DNA of 64,000 nucleotides from Pseudomonas sp. CFII64 (GTDB lineage: Bacteria > Pseudomonadota > Gammaproteobacteria > Pseudomonadales > Pseudomonadaceae). The notes beneath the pieces are model-generated. The model did not search any database. It was not told the origin of the DNA and saw nothing but the letters and a program-made list of their open reading frames with translations. Shown here piece after piece: positions 24,540 through 32,990 of the stretch. How positions within the stretch are numbered: position 1 is the first letter of the stretch; every line of letters starts with the position of its first letter. The translations under genes and the position numbers were made by a program. The stretch covers positions 62,001 through 126,000 of the forward strand of contig NZ_ATLO01000027.1 in NCBI RefSeq assembly GCF_000416235.1, written 5' to 3'.

Positions 24540-25511
24540 ATGGTTGCGCTTAATCGACGTCAACTGCTCGCTGCCAGTGCGGGCGCGCTGCTCGGCGGAC
24601 TGCTGGCACCGGTCAGTGCCTGGGCCGCAACACCCGCTTTGCGGGTCTGGCGCTACAAGGGATCGGCGGCCACCTTCATGGCCTTGGCCGGGCAGCTGGA
24701 CACGCCTTATCCGATTGAGTGGGTGGACATCGGCGGCGGCAATCTGGTGCTTGAAGCGTTGAACAGCGACAGCCTGGATTACGTATCCATGAGCGAGATC
24801 CCGCCGATTTTCGCGTCTATCGCCAAGGTGCCCATTGCGCTGGTGGCGACCATTCCCGGCGATGTGCGTGACATCGGCATCGTGGTCAAGAACGGCTCGG
24901 GCATTCAAGACGTTGCCGATCTGAAGGGCAAGAAGATCAGTTATGTGCGCGCCACCAATACCCACTATTTCCTGCTGCGCCTGTTACAACAGCATGGGCT
25001 GGCATTGGCGGATGTGCAGCCGATTCCCATGCCGATGCAGGAATCCTTGATCGCCTTTCGCAGCGGGCATGTGGACGCGTTGATCGGTGGCGGGATTTCC
25101 GTTTTGCAGGCGGAAATGGCCGGTGGCACGCAGTTGCAGGACGTCAGCGATTACGTGGGCAACACGATTATCGCCACCACGCAAAAAGTCTTGCAGGACG
25201 CCAGTCGCCAGGCGCAGGTCGTCGATTTCCTGCGGCGTGAACAAGCCACCTGGGCCTGGGTGGAAAAACACCCCGAGGCCTGGGCGCAAAGTAACGAACA
25301 GCTCACCGGAATTGCCGCAGACCTGTACCTCAAGCAACTGCGGCAGCGCGGCACGCCACAGCGACTCGGGCCTGTCACCGAACAAGCGATTACCGACCAG
25401 CAAAAGGTCGCAGACACCTTTTTTGAAAATCGATTGATTCGCCAGCCGGTCGATGTGCGACCGCTGTGGCGAACCGATTTCACGCAATTTCTGGACACTC
25501 AAACCCTATGA
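24540..25511 (+). CDS. Sulfonate/taurine-type ABC substrate-binding protein (SsuA/TauA-like), orphan
   Basis: 323-residue periplasmic binding protein of the NMT1/SsuA type. Signal peptide with a Tat-like opening (NRRQLLAASAGALLGGLLAP, cleavage after SAWAA at about residue 30). Core motifs: IGGGNLVLEALNSDSLDYVS, DLKGKKISYVRATNTHYFLL and GHVDALIGGG. The open frame starts much earlier, but ATG 24540 gives the signal peptide. No ABC permease or ATPase of the Ssu/Tau type follows; instead a TonB receptor gene overlaps its stop by 4 bp. It must use membrane partners encoded elsewhere. Confidence 0.84.
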   Translation: MVALNRRQLLAASAGALLGGLLAPVSAWAATPALRVWRYKGSAATFMALAGQLDTPYPIEWVDIGGGNLVLEALNSDSLDYVSMSEIPPIFASIAKVPIALVATIPGDVRDIGIVVKNGSGIQDVADLKGKKISYVRATNTHYFLLRLLQQHGLALADVQPIPMPMQESLIAFRSGHVDALIGGGISVLQAEMAGGTQLQDVSDYVGNTIIATTQKVLQDASRQAQVVDFLRREQATWAWVEKHPEAWAQSNEQLTGIAADLYLKQLRQRGTPQRLGPVTEQAITDQQKVADTFFENRLIRQPVDVRPLWRTDFTQFLDTQTL

Positions 25512-27958
25512 AAGCACCTTCGTCTTCTGTCGCATTGCCTTGGGCGCCCTGGTTTTTCGCCGGTTTCAGCTTGCTACCGACTCTGGCGCTGGCCGCCAGC
25601 GACACTGATACGCTGGACACCGTTATCGTCACCGGCTCGCGGGGCAGCGAAGCGCGCACCGTCACCAGCAGCCCGGCGCCCATCGACGTGATCAGCGCTC
25701 AGCAACTGGAAAAAACCGGCTCCGGCAGTTTGCGTGGCGCACTGGAAAAAGCCCTGCCGTCATTCAGTCAACGACCTTCGGGCAGCTCCAACGACAGCAT
25801 TGCCCGACCTTACAGCTTGCGCGGGCTGAACGGCTCCAACGTGCTGGTGCTGGTCAACGGCAAGCGCCGTCATAACAGCGCAGTAATCAACCTGGATTCC
25901 ACGGCGGCCTACGGCACCAATCCGGTGGATCTGGACATGATCCCGATCAGCGCCATCGACCACATCGAGGTGCTGCGCGATGGCGCATCGGCGCAATACG
26001 GCTCGGACGCCATCGCCGGGGTGATCAATATCATCCTCAAGCAGAACGATCACGGCGGCTCGGCCAGCACGCAATACGGCGAGTATTACAAAGGCGACGG
26101 CGGCATCATCAAGCAGTCGCTGAACACCGGTTTTGCGTTGCCCAATGACGGCTTCTTCAACCTGTCGCTGGATGCCAAATCCCAGCAGACCGCCGTGCGC
26201 TCCCGGGACGCCACCGGTTCGTTGTATTACCCTCAGGCCAACGGCTCGCCAGACCCGCGCGAGGCGACCACCGACCGCGAATTGCAGAAAAACGGCTTGC
26301 CGAAAATCAAGGCCATCAACGTTGGCTATAACGCCGAAGCGCCGCTCAATGACGACCTGACGCTGTATTCCTTTTCCACCTTGAGCAAGCGCGATGCCCG
26401 AGGCGGACAGAATTATCGACGGCCCAACTCGACCAACATCATTCCAGAAATCTACCCCAACGGCACTGCGCCTTTTTATACCCTGGAAGAGGTGGACTAT
26501 CAGGTGGCCGCCGGCATCAAAGGGCTGGTCAAGGACTGGAGCTGGGATTTGAGTTCCACCTTCGGTCGTGACAAAGGCCAGGCGGGCGCGGACGAAACCC
26601 TCAATGCGTCCCTCGGCCCGGGCAGCCCGACGCATTTCGACAGCTACACCAACACCTTCGATCAGTGGACCAATAACCTGGACCTGACCCGCGCGTTCGA
26701 AATCGGCCTGGCCAAACCGTTGCAGGTTTCGTTGGGGGCCGAGCACCGTCACGAGCGCTACAAGACTGAATCCGACGATGTGCTTTCCTATCTCAACGGC
26801 GGTTATGTTTATCCCAGCGGGCCGTTGGCCGGGCAGCCGGCTGCCGTTGGCGCGCAAGGTGCGATTACCCTGACCCCGGAAGACGCCGGGCAGAACAGCC
26901 GCAACAGCTACGCGACGTATGTCGATTTGGGCATCAACCCCACCGAGAAGCTGTATCTGGGCATCGCCGGACGTTTCGAGAAGTACGACGATGATTCGGG
27001 CAATACCGCCAGCGGCAAACTGTCGGCGCGTTACGACTTCACCCCGACTTTTGCCATTCGCGGCACCCTGAGCAATGGCTTCCGAGCGCCGTCCCTGTCG
27101 CAGTCGACTTACGCGCAGACCTCCAACCAATACACCCTGGTGAACGGCATTGCCCAGTTCGTCGAGGCTAAGACAGCCCGGGTCGATTCGGCGCTGGCCA
27201 AGGCGTTGGGTGCCAGTGATCTTGAGCCGGAGAAGTCGCGCAACATCAGCGTCGGCTTCACCTACAAGCCACTGCCTCAGGCCAACCTGACCCTCGATGC
27301 CTACCAGATCGAAATCAAGGATCGCATCGGCCTGACCGGTTTCCTGTTTGGCGGCGGGGTCAATCAGATCCTTCAGCAGCAAGGACTGACACCGGGTTAT
27401 CGCGTGAAGTACTTCACCAACGCCGCCGACACCACCACGCGCGGCGTGGATCTGGTCACCGACTACAAGGTCGATTACGGCCGCTACGGCAGCGTCAAAT
27501 ATGGCGTGGCATTCAACTACAACAAGACTGATCTGGACAGCATCAAGTCGACACCCGGCGTCTTGGCGTCCAGCGGTCTGGAGCTGTTTGACCGGGTCGC
27601 CCAGGGCTATCTGACCGTGGCCAATCCGAAGACCAAACTGATCCTCAGCGGCAACTGGAAAATCGACAAGTTCGACATCAATGCCTCGGTCAATCGCTAC
27701 GACAAGGTTATTGCCCGTGACGCCAATCCGGCCTACGACGTGACCTACGGCGCGAAGTGGATCACCGATCTGGAAGTGGCCTACGCCGTGACCGACAGCC
27801 TTGGCGTAGCGGTCGGCGCCAACAACCTGTTTGACGTGCGCGCCGACAACAACGGCTACCCCAATGGCGATATCAACGGCTTCCCCAAGTTCGGCAGCAT
27901 CTCGCCGTTCGATCCCTACGGCGGCCTTTGGTACACCCGCGTGAGTTACAACTTCTGA
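25508..27958 (+). CDS. TonB-dependent outer-membrane receptor
   Basis: 816-residue TonB-dependent receptor. Signal peptide ends near LPTLALAASD (about residue 30). A TonB-box-like segment LDTVIVTGSR follows, then a plug domain (about 45-165: PIDVISAQQLEKTG, YSLRGLNGSNVLVLVNGKR, VLRDGASAQYGSDAIAGVIN) and a 22-strand barrel ending with ...WYTRVSYNF, whose terminal Phe is typical. Start ATG 25508 overlaps the preceding stop. Co-transcription with sulfonate binding protein and monooxygenase genes suggests uptake of an organosulfur ester or complex rather than a siderophore; that part is inference. Confidence 0.92.
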   Translation: MKAPSSSVALPWAPWFFAGFSLLPTLALAASDTDTLDTVIVTGSRGSEARTVTSSPAPIDVISAQQLEKTGSGSLRGALEKALPSFSQRPSGSSNDSIARPYSLRGLNGSNVLVLVNGKRRHNSAVINLDSTAAYGTNPVDLDMIPISAIDHIEVLRDGASAQYGSDAIAGVINIILKQNDHGGSASTQYGEYYKGDGGIIKQSLNTGFALPNDGFFNLSLDAKSQQTAVRSRDATGSLYYPQANGSPDPREATTDRELQKNGLPKIKAINVGYNAEAPLNDDLTLYSFSTLSKRDARGGQNYRRPNSTNIIPEIYPNGTAPFYTLEEVDYQVAAGIKGLVKDWSWDLSSTFGRDKGQAGADETLNASLGPGSPTHFDSYTNTFDQWTNNLDLTRAFEIGLAKPLQVSLGAEHRHERYKTESDDVLSYLNGGYVYPSGPLAGQPAAVGAQGAITLTPEDAGQNSRNSYATYVDLGINPTEKLYLGIAGRFEKYDDDSGNTASGKLSARYDFTPTFAIRGTLSNGFRAPSLSQSTYAQTSNQYTLVNGIAQFVEAKTARVDSALAKALGASDLEPEKSRNISVGFTYKPLPQANLTLDAYQIEIKDRIGLTGFLFGGGVNQILQQQGLTPGYRVKYFTNAADTTTRGVDLVTDYKVDYGRYGSVKYGVAFNYNKTDLDSIKSTPGVLASSGLELFDRVAQGYLTVANPKTKLILSGNWKIDKFDINASVNRYDKVIARDANPAYDVTYGAKWITDLEVAYAVTDSLGVAVGANNLFDVRADNNGYPNGDINGFPKFGSISPFDPYGGLWYTRVSYNF

Positions 27959-27971
27959 CAGGGGCACGAGC

Positions 27972-29315
27972 ATGAGCACTGCAAAACCACAGATCATCCT
28001 CGGCGCGTTCATTCCCAGCGCCGGGATCATGGGTTCCGCCTGGCGTCATCCCCAGGCGGCGGTTGATTCCTTCAAGGATTTCAGCCACTACCGCTGGATC
28101 GCCGAAACCCTTGAGAAAGCGCGCTTTCATGCGCTGTTCTTCAACGACAGCCTTAACGTCGAGCTGGATTTACAGGCGCTGGCACGCGGGCCGAACAGCG
28201 TGCGCTGGGATCCGCTGGTGCTGATCCCGGCACTGGCGCTGGTGACGCAGCGCATCGGCCTGATCGGCACCGCCAGCACGACCTACAACGAGCCTTACAA
28301 CATTGCCCGCAAGTTCGCCTCCATCGATCATCTGAGCGGCGGTCGGGCCGGCTGGAATCTGGTGACATCCCTGGGCGGCGGCGAGAACTTCAATCTCGAC
28401 GCTCACGTGCAACATGCCGACCGTTATCAGCGCGCCGAAGAGTTCTACGACGTGGTCAGCGGTTTGTGGGACAGCTGGGAGGATGACGCGTTCGTGCAGG
28501 ACAAAGTGTCCGGCACCTGGCTCGACACCGACAAGATGCACGTGCTCGATCACCACGGCAGCTCTTTCCAGGTCAAAGGCCCGCTCAATGCGGCGCGCCC
28601 GATTCAGGGCTATCCGGTCATCGCCCAGGCCGGTTCTTCCGATGCCGGACGCGCCTTGGCGGCGCGCGCCGGGGAACTGATTTTTACCGCGCAGCACACC
28701 GTGGAGCAGGGCGTGGCGTTTTACACGGAAATCAAACAACGCGCCGTGCAACTGGGGCGCAATCCCGAGCACCTGAAAGTGCTGCCGGGCGTCTCGACGG
28801 TAGTCGGCCACACCCAGGCCGAGGCTCAGGCCAAGTACGACCGCTTGCAGGAATTGCTCGACCCCACGTCGTTCCTGCGCGCCATTTCGCGCTTCACCAG
28901 CCTGGGTTTTGACCTGTCGGAATTGCCCTTCGACGAAGTGGTGCCGCTGCCGCCGGAAACCTTCGACACCAACACCCACAAAAGTCGGCAGAAGCTGGTC
29001 TTCGACCTGATCCGCCGGGAGCGGCCAACCGTGCGCCAACTGTTCAACAAGCTCACGGCGGGTGGACATCGAATCCTCATCGGCACGCCACAAAGCATTG
29101 CCGACGATTTCCAGCAGTGGCTCGAAGCGGGCGCTGCGGACGGTTTCAACGTGATGTTCAGCGGCCTGCACGAAGGCATCAGCGATTTTGCCGAAGGCGT
29201 GGTTCCCGAATTGCAGCGTCGCGGGTTGTTTCGCCACGAGTATCAAGGCCAGACGCTGCGGGAAAATCTCGGCCTGCCTTACATCGCCAACCGCCATGCC
29301 GCGTCAGCGCGGTGA
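27972..29315 (+). CDS. LLM-class FMN-dependent monooxygenase (NtaA/SnaA/DszA family)
   Basis: 447-residue luciferase-like monooxygenase needing FMNH2 from a separate reductase. It matches the NtaA/SnaA/DszA/DmoA group: GAFIPSAGIMGSAWRHPQA, HALFFNDSLNVELD, TQRIGLIGTASTTYNEPYNI, SGGRAGWNLVTSLGGGENFN and VIAQAGSSDAGRALAA. The members cleave C-S or C-N bonds (sulfones, dimethyl sulfide, nitrilotriacetate). In this operon it most likely releases sulfite from an imported organosulfur compound. It begins 13 bp after the receptor gene. No flavin reductase gene lies nearby. Confidence 0.9.
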   Translation: MSTAKPQIILGAFIPSAGIMGSAWRHPQAAVDSFKDFSHYRWIAETLEKARFHALFFNDSLNVELDLQALARGPNSVRWDPLVLIPALALVTQRIGLIGTASTTYNEPYNIARKFASIDHLSGGRAGWNLVTSLGGGENFNLDAHVQHADRYQRAEEFYDVVSGLWDSWEDDAFVQDKVSGTWLDTDKMHVLDHHGSSFQVKGPLNAARPIQGYPVIAQAGSSDAGRALAARAGELIFTAQHTVEQGVAFYTEIKQRAVQLGRNPEHLKVLPGVSTVVGHTQAEAQAKYDRLQELLDPTSFLRAISRFTSLGFDLSELPFDEVVPLPPETFDTNTHKSRQKLVFDLIRRERPTVRQLFNKLTAGGHRILIGTPQSIADDFQQWLEAGAADGFNVMFSGLHEGISDFAEGVVPELQRRGLFRHEYQGQTLRENLGLPYIANRHAASAR

Positions 29316-29340
29316 TCACTTGTGTCCCGCAATCCTGCGC

Positions 29341-29364
29341 CGCGAAGCCGCTGGCTTCGCGTTT
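29341..29364 (+). terminator. Hairpin with T-run between monooxygenase and peptide importer genes
   Basis: Perfect 9-bp stem CGCGAAGCC (29341-29349)/GGCTTCGCG (29353-29361) around GCT, followed by TTT. It is built like a rho-independent terminator but sits inside a row of same-direction genes. It may separate the uptake/oxidation genes from the following ABC importer, or act as a partial terminator. Confidence 0.6.
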
Positions 29365-29389
29365 TGCCGATCCGACAAAAGTTGTGCTT

Positions 29390-31012
29390 ATGACATTGAA
29401 CACTTCAATCAGGCTGCCTGGCGCCGCGAACATGCCCTCGGCGAAACTGCTGCCGCTGCTGGCAGCGCTGCTGCTGACCGGCTGCGGCGATTCTCATGAA
29501 CCTGCCTCGGCCACGCTCGCCGCGAACCCGGTGTCCGGCGGTACGCTCAAGGTCGCACTGGATGGCGATCCCAATTGCGTGGACCCGCAACAGGCCGGCA
29601 ATAACACGGCGCTCAATGTCGGGCGCCAGCTCACCGACTCGTTGACCGATCAGGACCCGAAAACCGGCGAGATCGTGCCGTGGCTGGCGACCCGTTGGGA
29701 GGTTGACGCGGATTCGCGACGCTTCACATTTCACCTGCGTGAGGGGCTCAGTTTCAGCGATGGCAGTGCGCTGGATGCCAGCGCCGTAAAGGCCAACTTC
29801 GAAAATATCGTCACCCTTGGGGCGCGTTCGATCCTTGGTTCGACGTATCTGGCCGGGCTCAAAAGCATTGCAACCCCAGACGCGCACACGGTTATCGTCG
29901 AGTTCCAGCAACCCAATGCGCAGTTTTTACAGGCAAGCTCGACCATGAGCCTGGGCTTGCTGGCCGGAGCAACCCTGGCGTTGCCAGCGGGTGAGCGTTG
30001 CCAGGGCAACCTGATCGGCAGCGGGCCGTTTGTGCTCAAGTCGTTCGTGCACAACCAGCGCGTGTCGCTAGCCCGACGTGACGATTACGCCTGGGCTTCC
30101 GCTCTGGCCAGCCACAAAGGCAAGGCCTGGCTGGACGCTATCGAATTCGTCATCGTGCCGGAATCCGGCGTGCGTCTGGGCAGCCTGTTGTCCGGGCAGA
30201 TCGATGTCGATACCGGTGTGGTGCCGCAAAACGAACAGGTGCTGGAGACCCAGGGCGTGCCATTGCTGACCCGTGCCAATCCCGGCGTGGTCTACAACCT
30301 GACGCCGGACGAAACAGATCCGCTGTACAGCGACGTACGGGTGCGTCAGGCCCTGAGCAAAGCCATCGACCGTGAGCAGCTGCGCAGCATCATTTCCCGC
30401 TTTCAAAAACCGGCCAGTGCTTTGCTGGCCAGCAGCACGCCGTTCTACCGCGACCTGTCGCCACTGTTGGTCTACGACCCGCAAGGCGCGCGAGCCTTGC
30501 TTGAAGAGGCGGGCTGGCGGGTGGGCGTTGACGGGATTCGCGAGCGAGACGGAACACGCCTGGCGTTGCGTCTGGATTATTGGCAAAACGCACCGATTCT
30601 GGAGCTGATTCAACAGCAATTGCGGCTGGTTGGCGTGGATTTGCGCCTGAATAAATCCACCATCAGCCAGGTCACCGCGTTGCAGGCCAGTGGCGACATG
30701 CACCTGACCTTTTTCAACCTGACCCGCGCCGATCCTGACGTGATCCGCACCGTGTACCAGTCGCCGGGACGCAACTACAACCGGCGCGATCCGGGCCCGC
30801 TTGATCAGATCCTGCAACAGTCGGCGGCAACGCTGGACAGCGCGCAACGCCAGAAACTGGTGGATCAGGCCAGTGAAACCGTGCTGCGCGAAGCTCACGC
30901 GATTCCACTGATCGAACTGGTGACGGTGCTGGCCCATGGCAAACAGGTGCATGGCTTGCATTTCGAAGCTTCATCACGGTTGCAGTTCTTTGATACCTGG
31001 TTGCAGCGGTAG
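29390..31012 (+). CDS. Peptide/opine-type ABC transporter substrate-binding lipoprotein
   Basis: 540-residue family-5 solute-binding protein (DppA/OppA/NikA type). Lipoprotein signal with lipobox LLLTGCGD (Cys at about residue 32), then GGTLKVALDGDPNCVDPQQ, RFTFHLREGLSFSDG and VRQALSKAIDREQLR, the usual domain landmarks. ATG 29390 is the likely start; ATG 29432 is an alternative with a shorter n-region. It begins an ABC importer (binding protein, two permeases, double ATPase). Organosulfur context suggests a sulfur-bearing peptide-like ligand (for example glutathione or a sulfur ester), but the family has wide ligand range. Confidence 0.88.
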   Translation: MTLNTSIRLPGAANMPSAKLLPLLAALLLTGCGDSHEPASATLAANPVSGGTLKVALDGDPNCVDPQQAGNNTALNVGRQLTDSLTDQDPKTGEIVPWLATRWEVDADSRRFTFHLREGLSFSDGSALDASAVKANFENIVTLGARSILGSTYLAGLKSIATPDAHTVIVEFQQPNAQFLQASSTMSLGLLAGATLALPAGERCQGNLIGSGPFVLKSFVHNQRVSLARRDDYAWASALASHKGKAWLDAIEFVIVPESGVRLGSLLSGQIDVDTGVVPQNEQVLETQGVPLLTRANPGVVYNLTPDETDPLYSDVRVRQALSKAIDREQLRSIISRFQKPASALLASSTPFYRDLSPLLVYDPQGARALLEEAGWRVGVDGIRERDGTRLALRLDYWQNAPILELIQQQLRLVGVDLRLNKSTISQVTALQASGDMHLTFFNLTRADPDVIRTVYQSPGRNYNRRDPGPLDQILQQSAATLDSAQRQKLVDQASETVLREAHAIPLIELVTVLAHGKQVHGLHFEASSRLQFFDTWLQR

Positions 31013-31030
31013 CGCGAACGCCATATCCGT

Positions 31031-31050
31031 TGGAGCAAGCTCGCTCCCAC
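31031..31050. repeat. REP-like palindrome
   Basis: TTGGAGCAAGCTCGCTCCCA with GGAGC/GCTCC arms (31032-31036 and 31043-31047), followed by an A-run. This is a short intergenic palindrome of the kind scattered through fluorescent pseudomonad genomes. It lies between the binding-protein and permease genes. Confidence 0.6.
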
Positions 31051-31086
31051 AAAAAAGCATTCATGCGATGTTCAAGAGGAAACCCC

Positions 31087-32103
31087 ATGACTGACAGTTC
31101 ACTGAGCTCGGGCAACGCCGACCTTGTGTTGCGTGCGCCCGGTTTTCCTTTGCGTCAGGCTGCGACTTATCTGTTGAGCCGGGTCGGCCAGGCGTTGCTG
31201 GTGTTATGGGCGGCGTTCAGTGTGTCGTTTGTGATTTTGTACGCGTTGCCCAGTGATCCGGTGAGCATCATGCTCAACCAGCAAGGTGAACCCTCGGCGG
31301 TGGATCTGGCGCAGATCGCTGCGTTGCGTGCCGAATATCACCTCGACCAGCCACTGCCGGTGCAATACGGCATTGCCTTGTGGCGAGCGCTGCATCTGGA
31401 TTTAGGCCATTCGATACAAAGCGGCGAACCGGTGATAAAATCCTTGAGCGAAGCGTTGCCCGCCACGGTGGCGCTGACCTTTCTGGCCCTCGGTTTTGCT
31501 TTGCTGGCCGGCATCGCCCTGGCGCTGACCGCCAGCCTGGTGCGCAGCGACTGGTTGCGCAACGGGTTGCTGGGCATGCCGGCGGTGGCCGTGTCGTTAC
31601 CGACCTTCTGGATCGGCTTGTTGCTGCTGCAAGGTTTTTCGTTTTCCTGGCACTGGTTTCCGGCTATGGGCAATCAGGGCTTTAGCTCTCTGATATTGCC
31701 GGGGCTGACTCTGGCGATCCCCACGGCGGCGGTGATCGCCCAGGTGCTGGCGCGCTCACTGGCGGCGGTGCGCGCGCAGCCGTTTGTCGATGTGCTGATT
31801 GCCAAGGGACTTAGCCCGCGACGCCTGCTGTTTGTTCATCAACTGCACAATGCGGCGATTCCGTTGCTGAGCCTTTCCGGGGTGATCGTTGGCAATCTGC
31901 TGGCCGGTTCCGTGGTCACTGAAACAGTGTTCTCCCGGGAAGGCGTGGGGCGGCTTGCGCAGGCTGCGGTGAGTGGCCAGGACATTCCGTTGGTGCAGGG
32001 CGTGGTGGTGTTGGCGGCGGCGATCTTTATCAGCGTCAATCTGCTGGTCGATCTGGTTTACCCGCTGCTTGATCCGCGTCTACAAGGGCGGGCTGGCCGA
32101 TGA
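31087..32103 (+). CDS. Peptide-type ABC transporter permease (DppB-like)
   Basis: 338-residue permease of the DppB/OppB family with about six helices. The N-terminal helix QALLVLWAAFSVSFVILYAL is followed by LPSDPVSIMLNQQGEPS; the ATPase-contact EAA-type loop is FVDVLIAKGLSPRRLLFVHQ, and GSVVTETVFSREGVGRLAQ is the family's C-terminal signature. ATG 31087 has AAGAGGA six bases before it; the frame open to 31030 lacks such a site. Overlaps the next permease gene by 4 bp (ATGA). Confidence 0.9.
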   Translation: MTDSSLSSGNADLVLRAPGFPLRQAATYLLSRVGQALLVLWAAFSVSFVILYALPSDPVSIMLNQQGEPSAVDLAQIAALRAEYHLDQPLPVQYGIALWRALHLDLGHSIQSGEPVIKSLSEALPATVALTFLALGFALLAGIALALTASLVRSDWLRNGLLGMPAVAVSLPTFWIGLLLLQGFSFSWHWFPAMGNQGFSSLILPGLTLAIPTAAVIAQVLARSLAAVRAQPFVDVLIAKGLSPRRLLFVHQLHNAAIPLLSLSGVIVGNLLAGSVVTETVFSREGVGRLAQAAVSGQDIPLVQGVVVLAAAIFISVNLLVDLVYPLLDPRLQGRAGR

Positions 32104-32990
32104 GCCAGGTGTTGAACCAACCATCGAACACGTTGGCTACGCCGCCAACCGGCGCCTATCGGCAGCGGTCGAAACTGGCCTCGCTATTACGACGTCGGCC
32201 GCTACTACCGTTGGGGCTGTTGGTCTTGCTGCTGGTCTTGGCCTGGGCTTTGTGGCCAAGCGGTTTCAGCCATTACGATCCGTTGTTGGGAGTGCCGAGC
32301 CAGGCGTTGCAGAGTCCAAGCGCCAGTCATTGGTTTGGCACCGATCAACTGGGCCGCGACTTGTACAGCCGCGCGGTGCATGGCGCGGCCATTTCGTTGC
32401 AGGCCACGGCGCTGGCGGTGGCGATTGCCTTGGTGGTGGGCATTGTGCTGGGGACCATTGCCGGTTATTTCGGCGGCGTGGCCGATGCGCTGCTGATGCG
32501 CGTGGTGGAAGTGCTGATGGCGATTCCTTCGCTGCTGTTGGCCATGGCGATCATTACCGTGCTGGGCTTCGGCACGCTGAATATTGCCTTGGCGGTGGGG
32601 CTTTCTTCGGTGGCGACATTTGCCCGGTTGGTCAGGGGTGAAGTCTTGCGCTGGCGCACATCGGTATTTGTCGAAGCCGCTGTCTCATGCGGGGTCGGTC
32701 CGTGGACGATCATTCGTCGGCACATTCTGGGTCACGCCGCCGGACCGGTGCTGGCGCTGGCCGCGCTGGAATTTGGCAGCGCAGTGTTGTCGGTCGCGGC
32801 GCTGAGTTTCCTTGGTTTCGGCGCGCCACCGCCGCAACCGGAATGGGGTTTGCTGATCGCCGAAGGGCGCAACTACATGGTCGCCGCCTGGTGGTACACC
32901 ACCTTGCCGGGGCTAGTGGTGGCTGCCGTGGTGCTGGCGACCAACCAATTGGCCAGAGCGGTCCAGGATCTACAAGGAAATTACTCATGA
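32100..32990 (+). CDS. Peptide-type ABC transporter permease (DppC-like)
   Basis: 296-residue permease of the DppC/OppC family. First helix about residues 38-55 (LLVLLLVLAWALWP), the family motif HWFGTDQLGRDLYSRAVHGA, then RVVEVLMAIPSLLLAMAII, and SFLGFGAPPPQPEWGLLIAE at the end. Overlaps both neighbours by 4 bp, so membrane subunits and ATPase are translated together. Confidence 0.92.
   Translation: MSQVLNQPSNTLATPPTGAYRQRSKLASLLRRRPLLPLGLLVLLLVLAWALWPSGFSHYDPLLGVPSQALQSPSASHWFGTDQLGRDLYSRAVHGAAISLQATALAVAIALVVGIVLGTIAGYFGGVADALLMRVVEVLMAIPSLLLAMAIITVLGFGTLNIALAVGLSSVATFARLVRGEVLRWRTSVFVEAAVSCGVGPWTIIRRHILGHAAGPVLALAALEFGSAVLSVAALSFLGFGAPPPQPEWGLLIAEGRNYMVAAWWYTTLPGLVVAAVVLATNQLARAVQDLQGNYS

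Noticed and set aside
25760..28030. 756-codon open frame on the minus strand opposite the TonB receptor
   Set aside because: It is the antisense of a well-supported receptor gene, has an unnatural Val/Ala/Arg composition and no recognisable domain. It exists because GC-rich codon bias keeps the opposite frame open.
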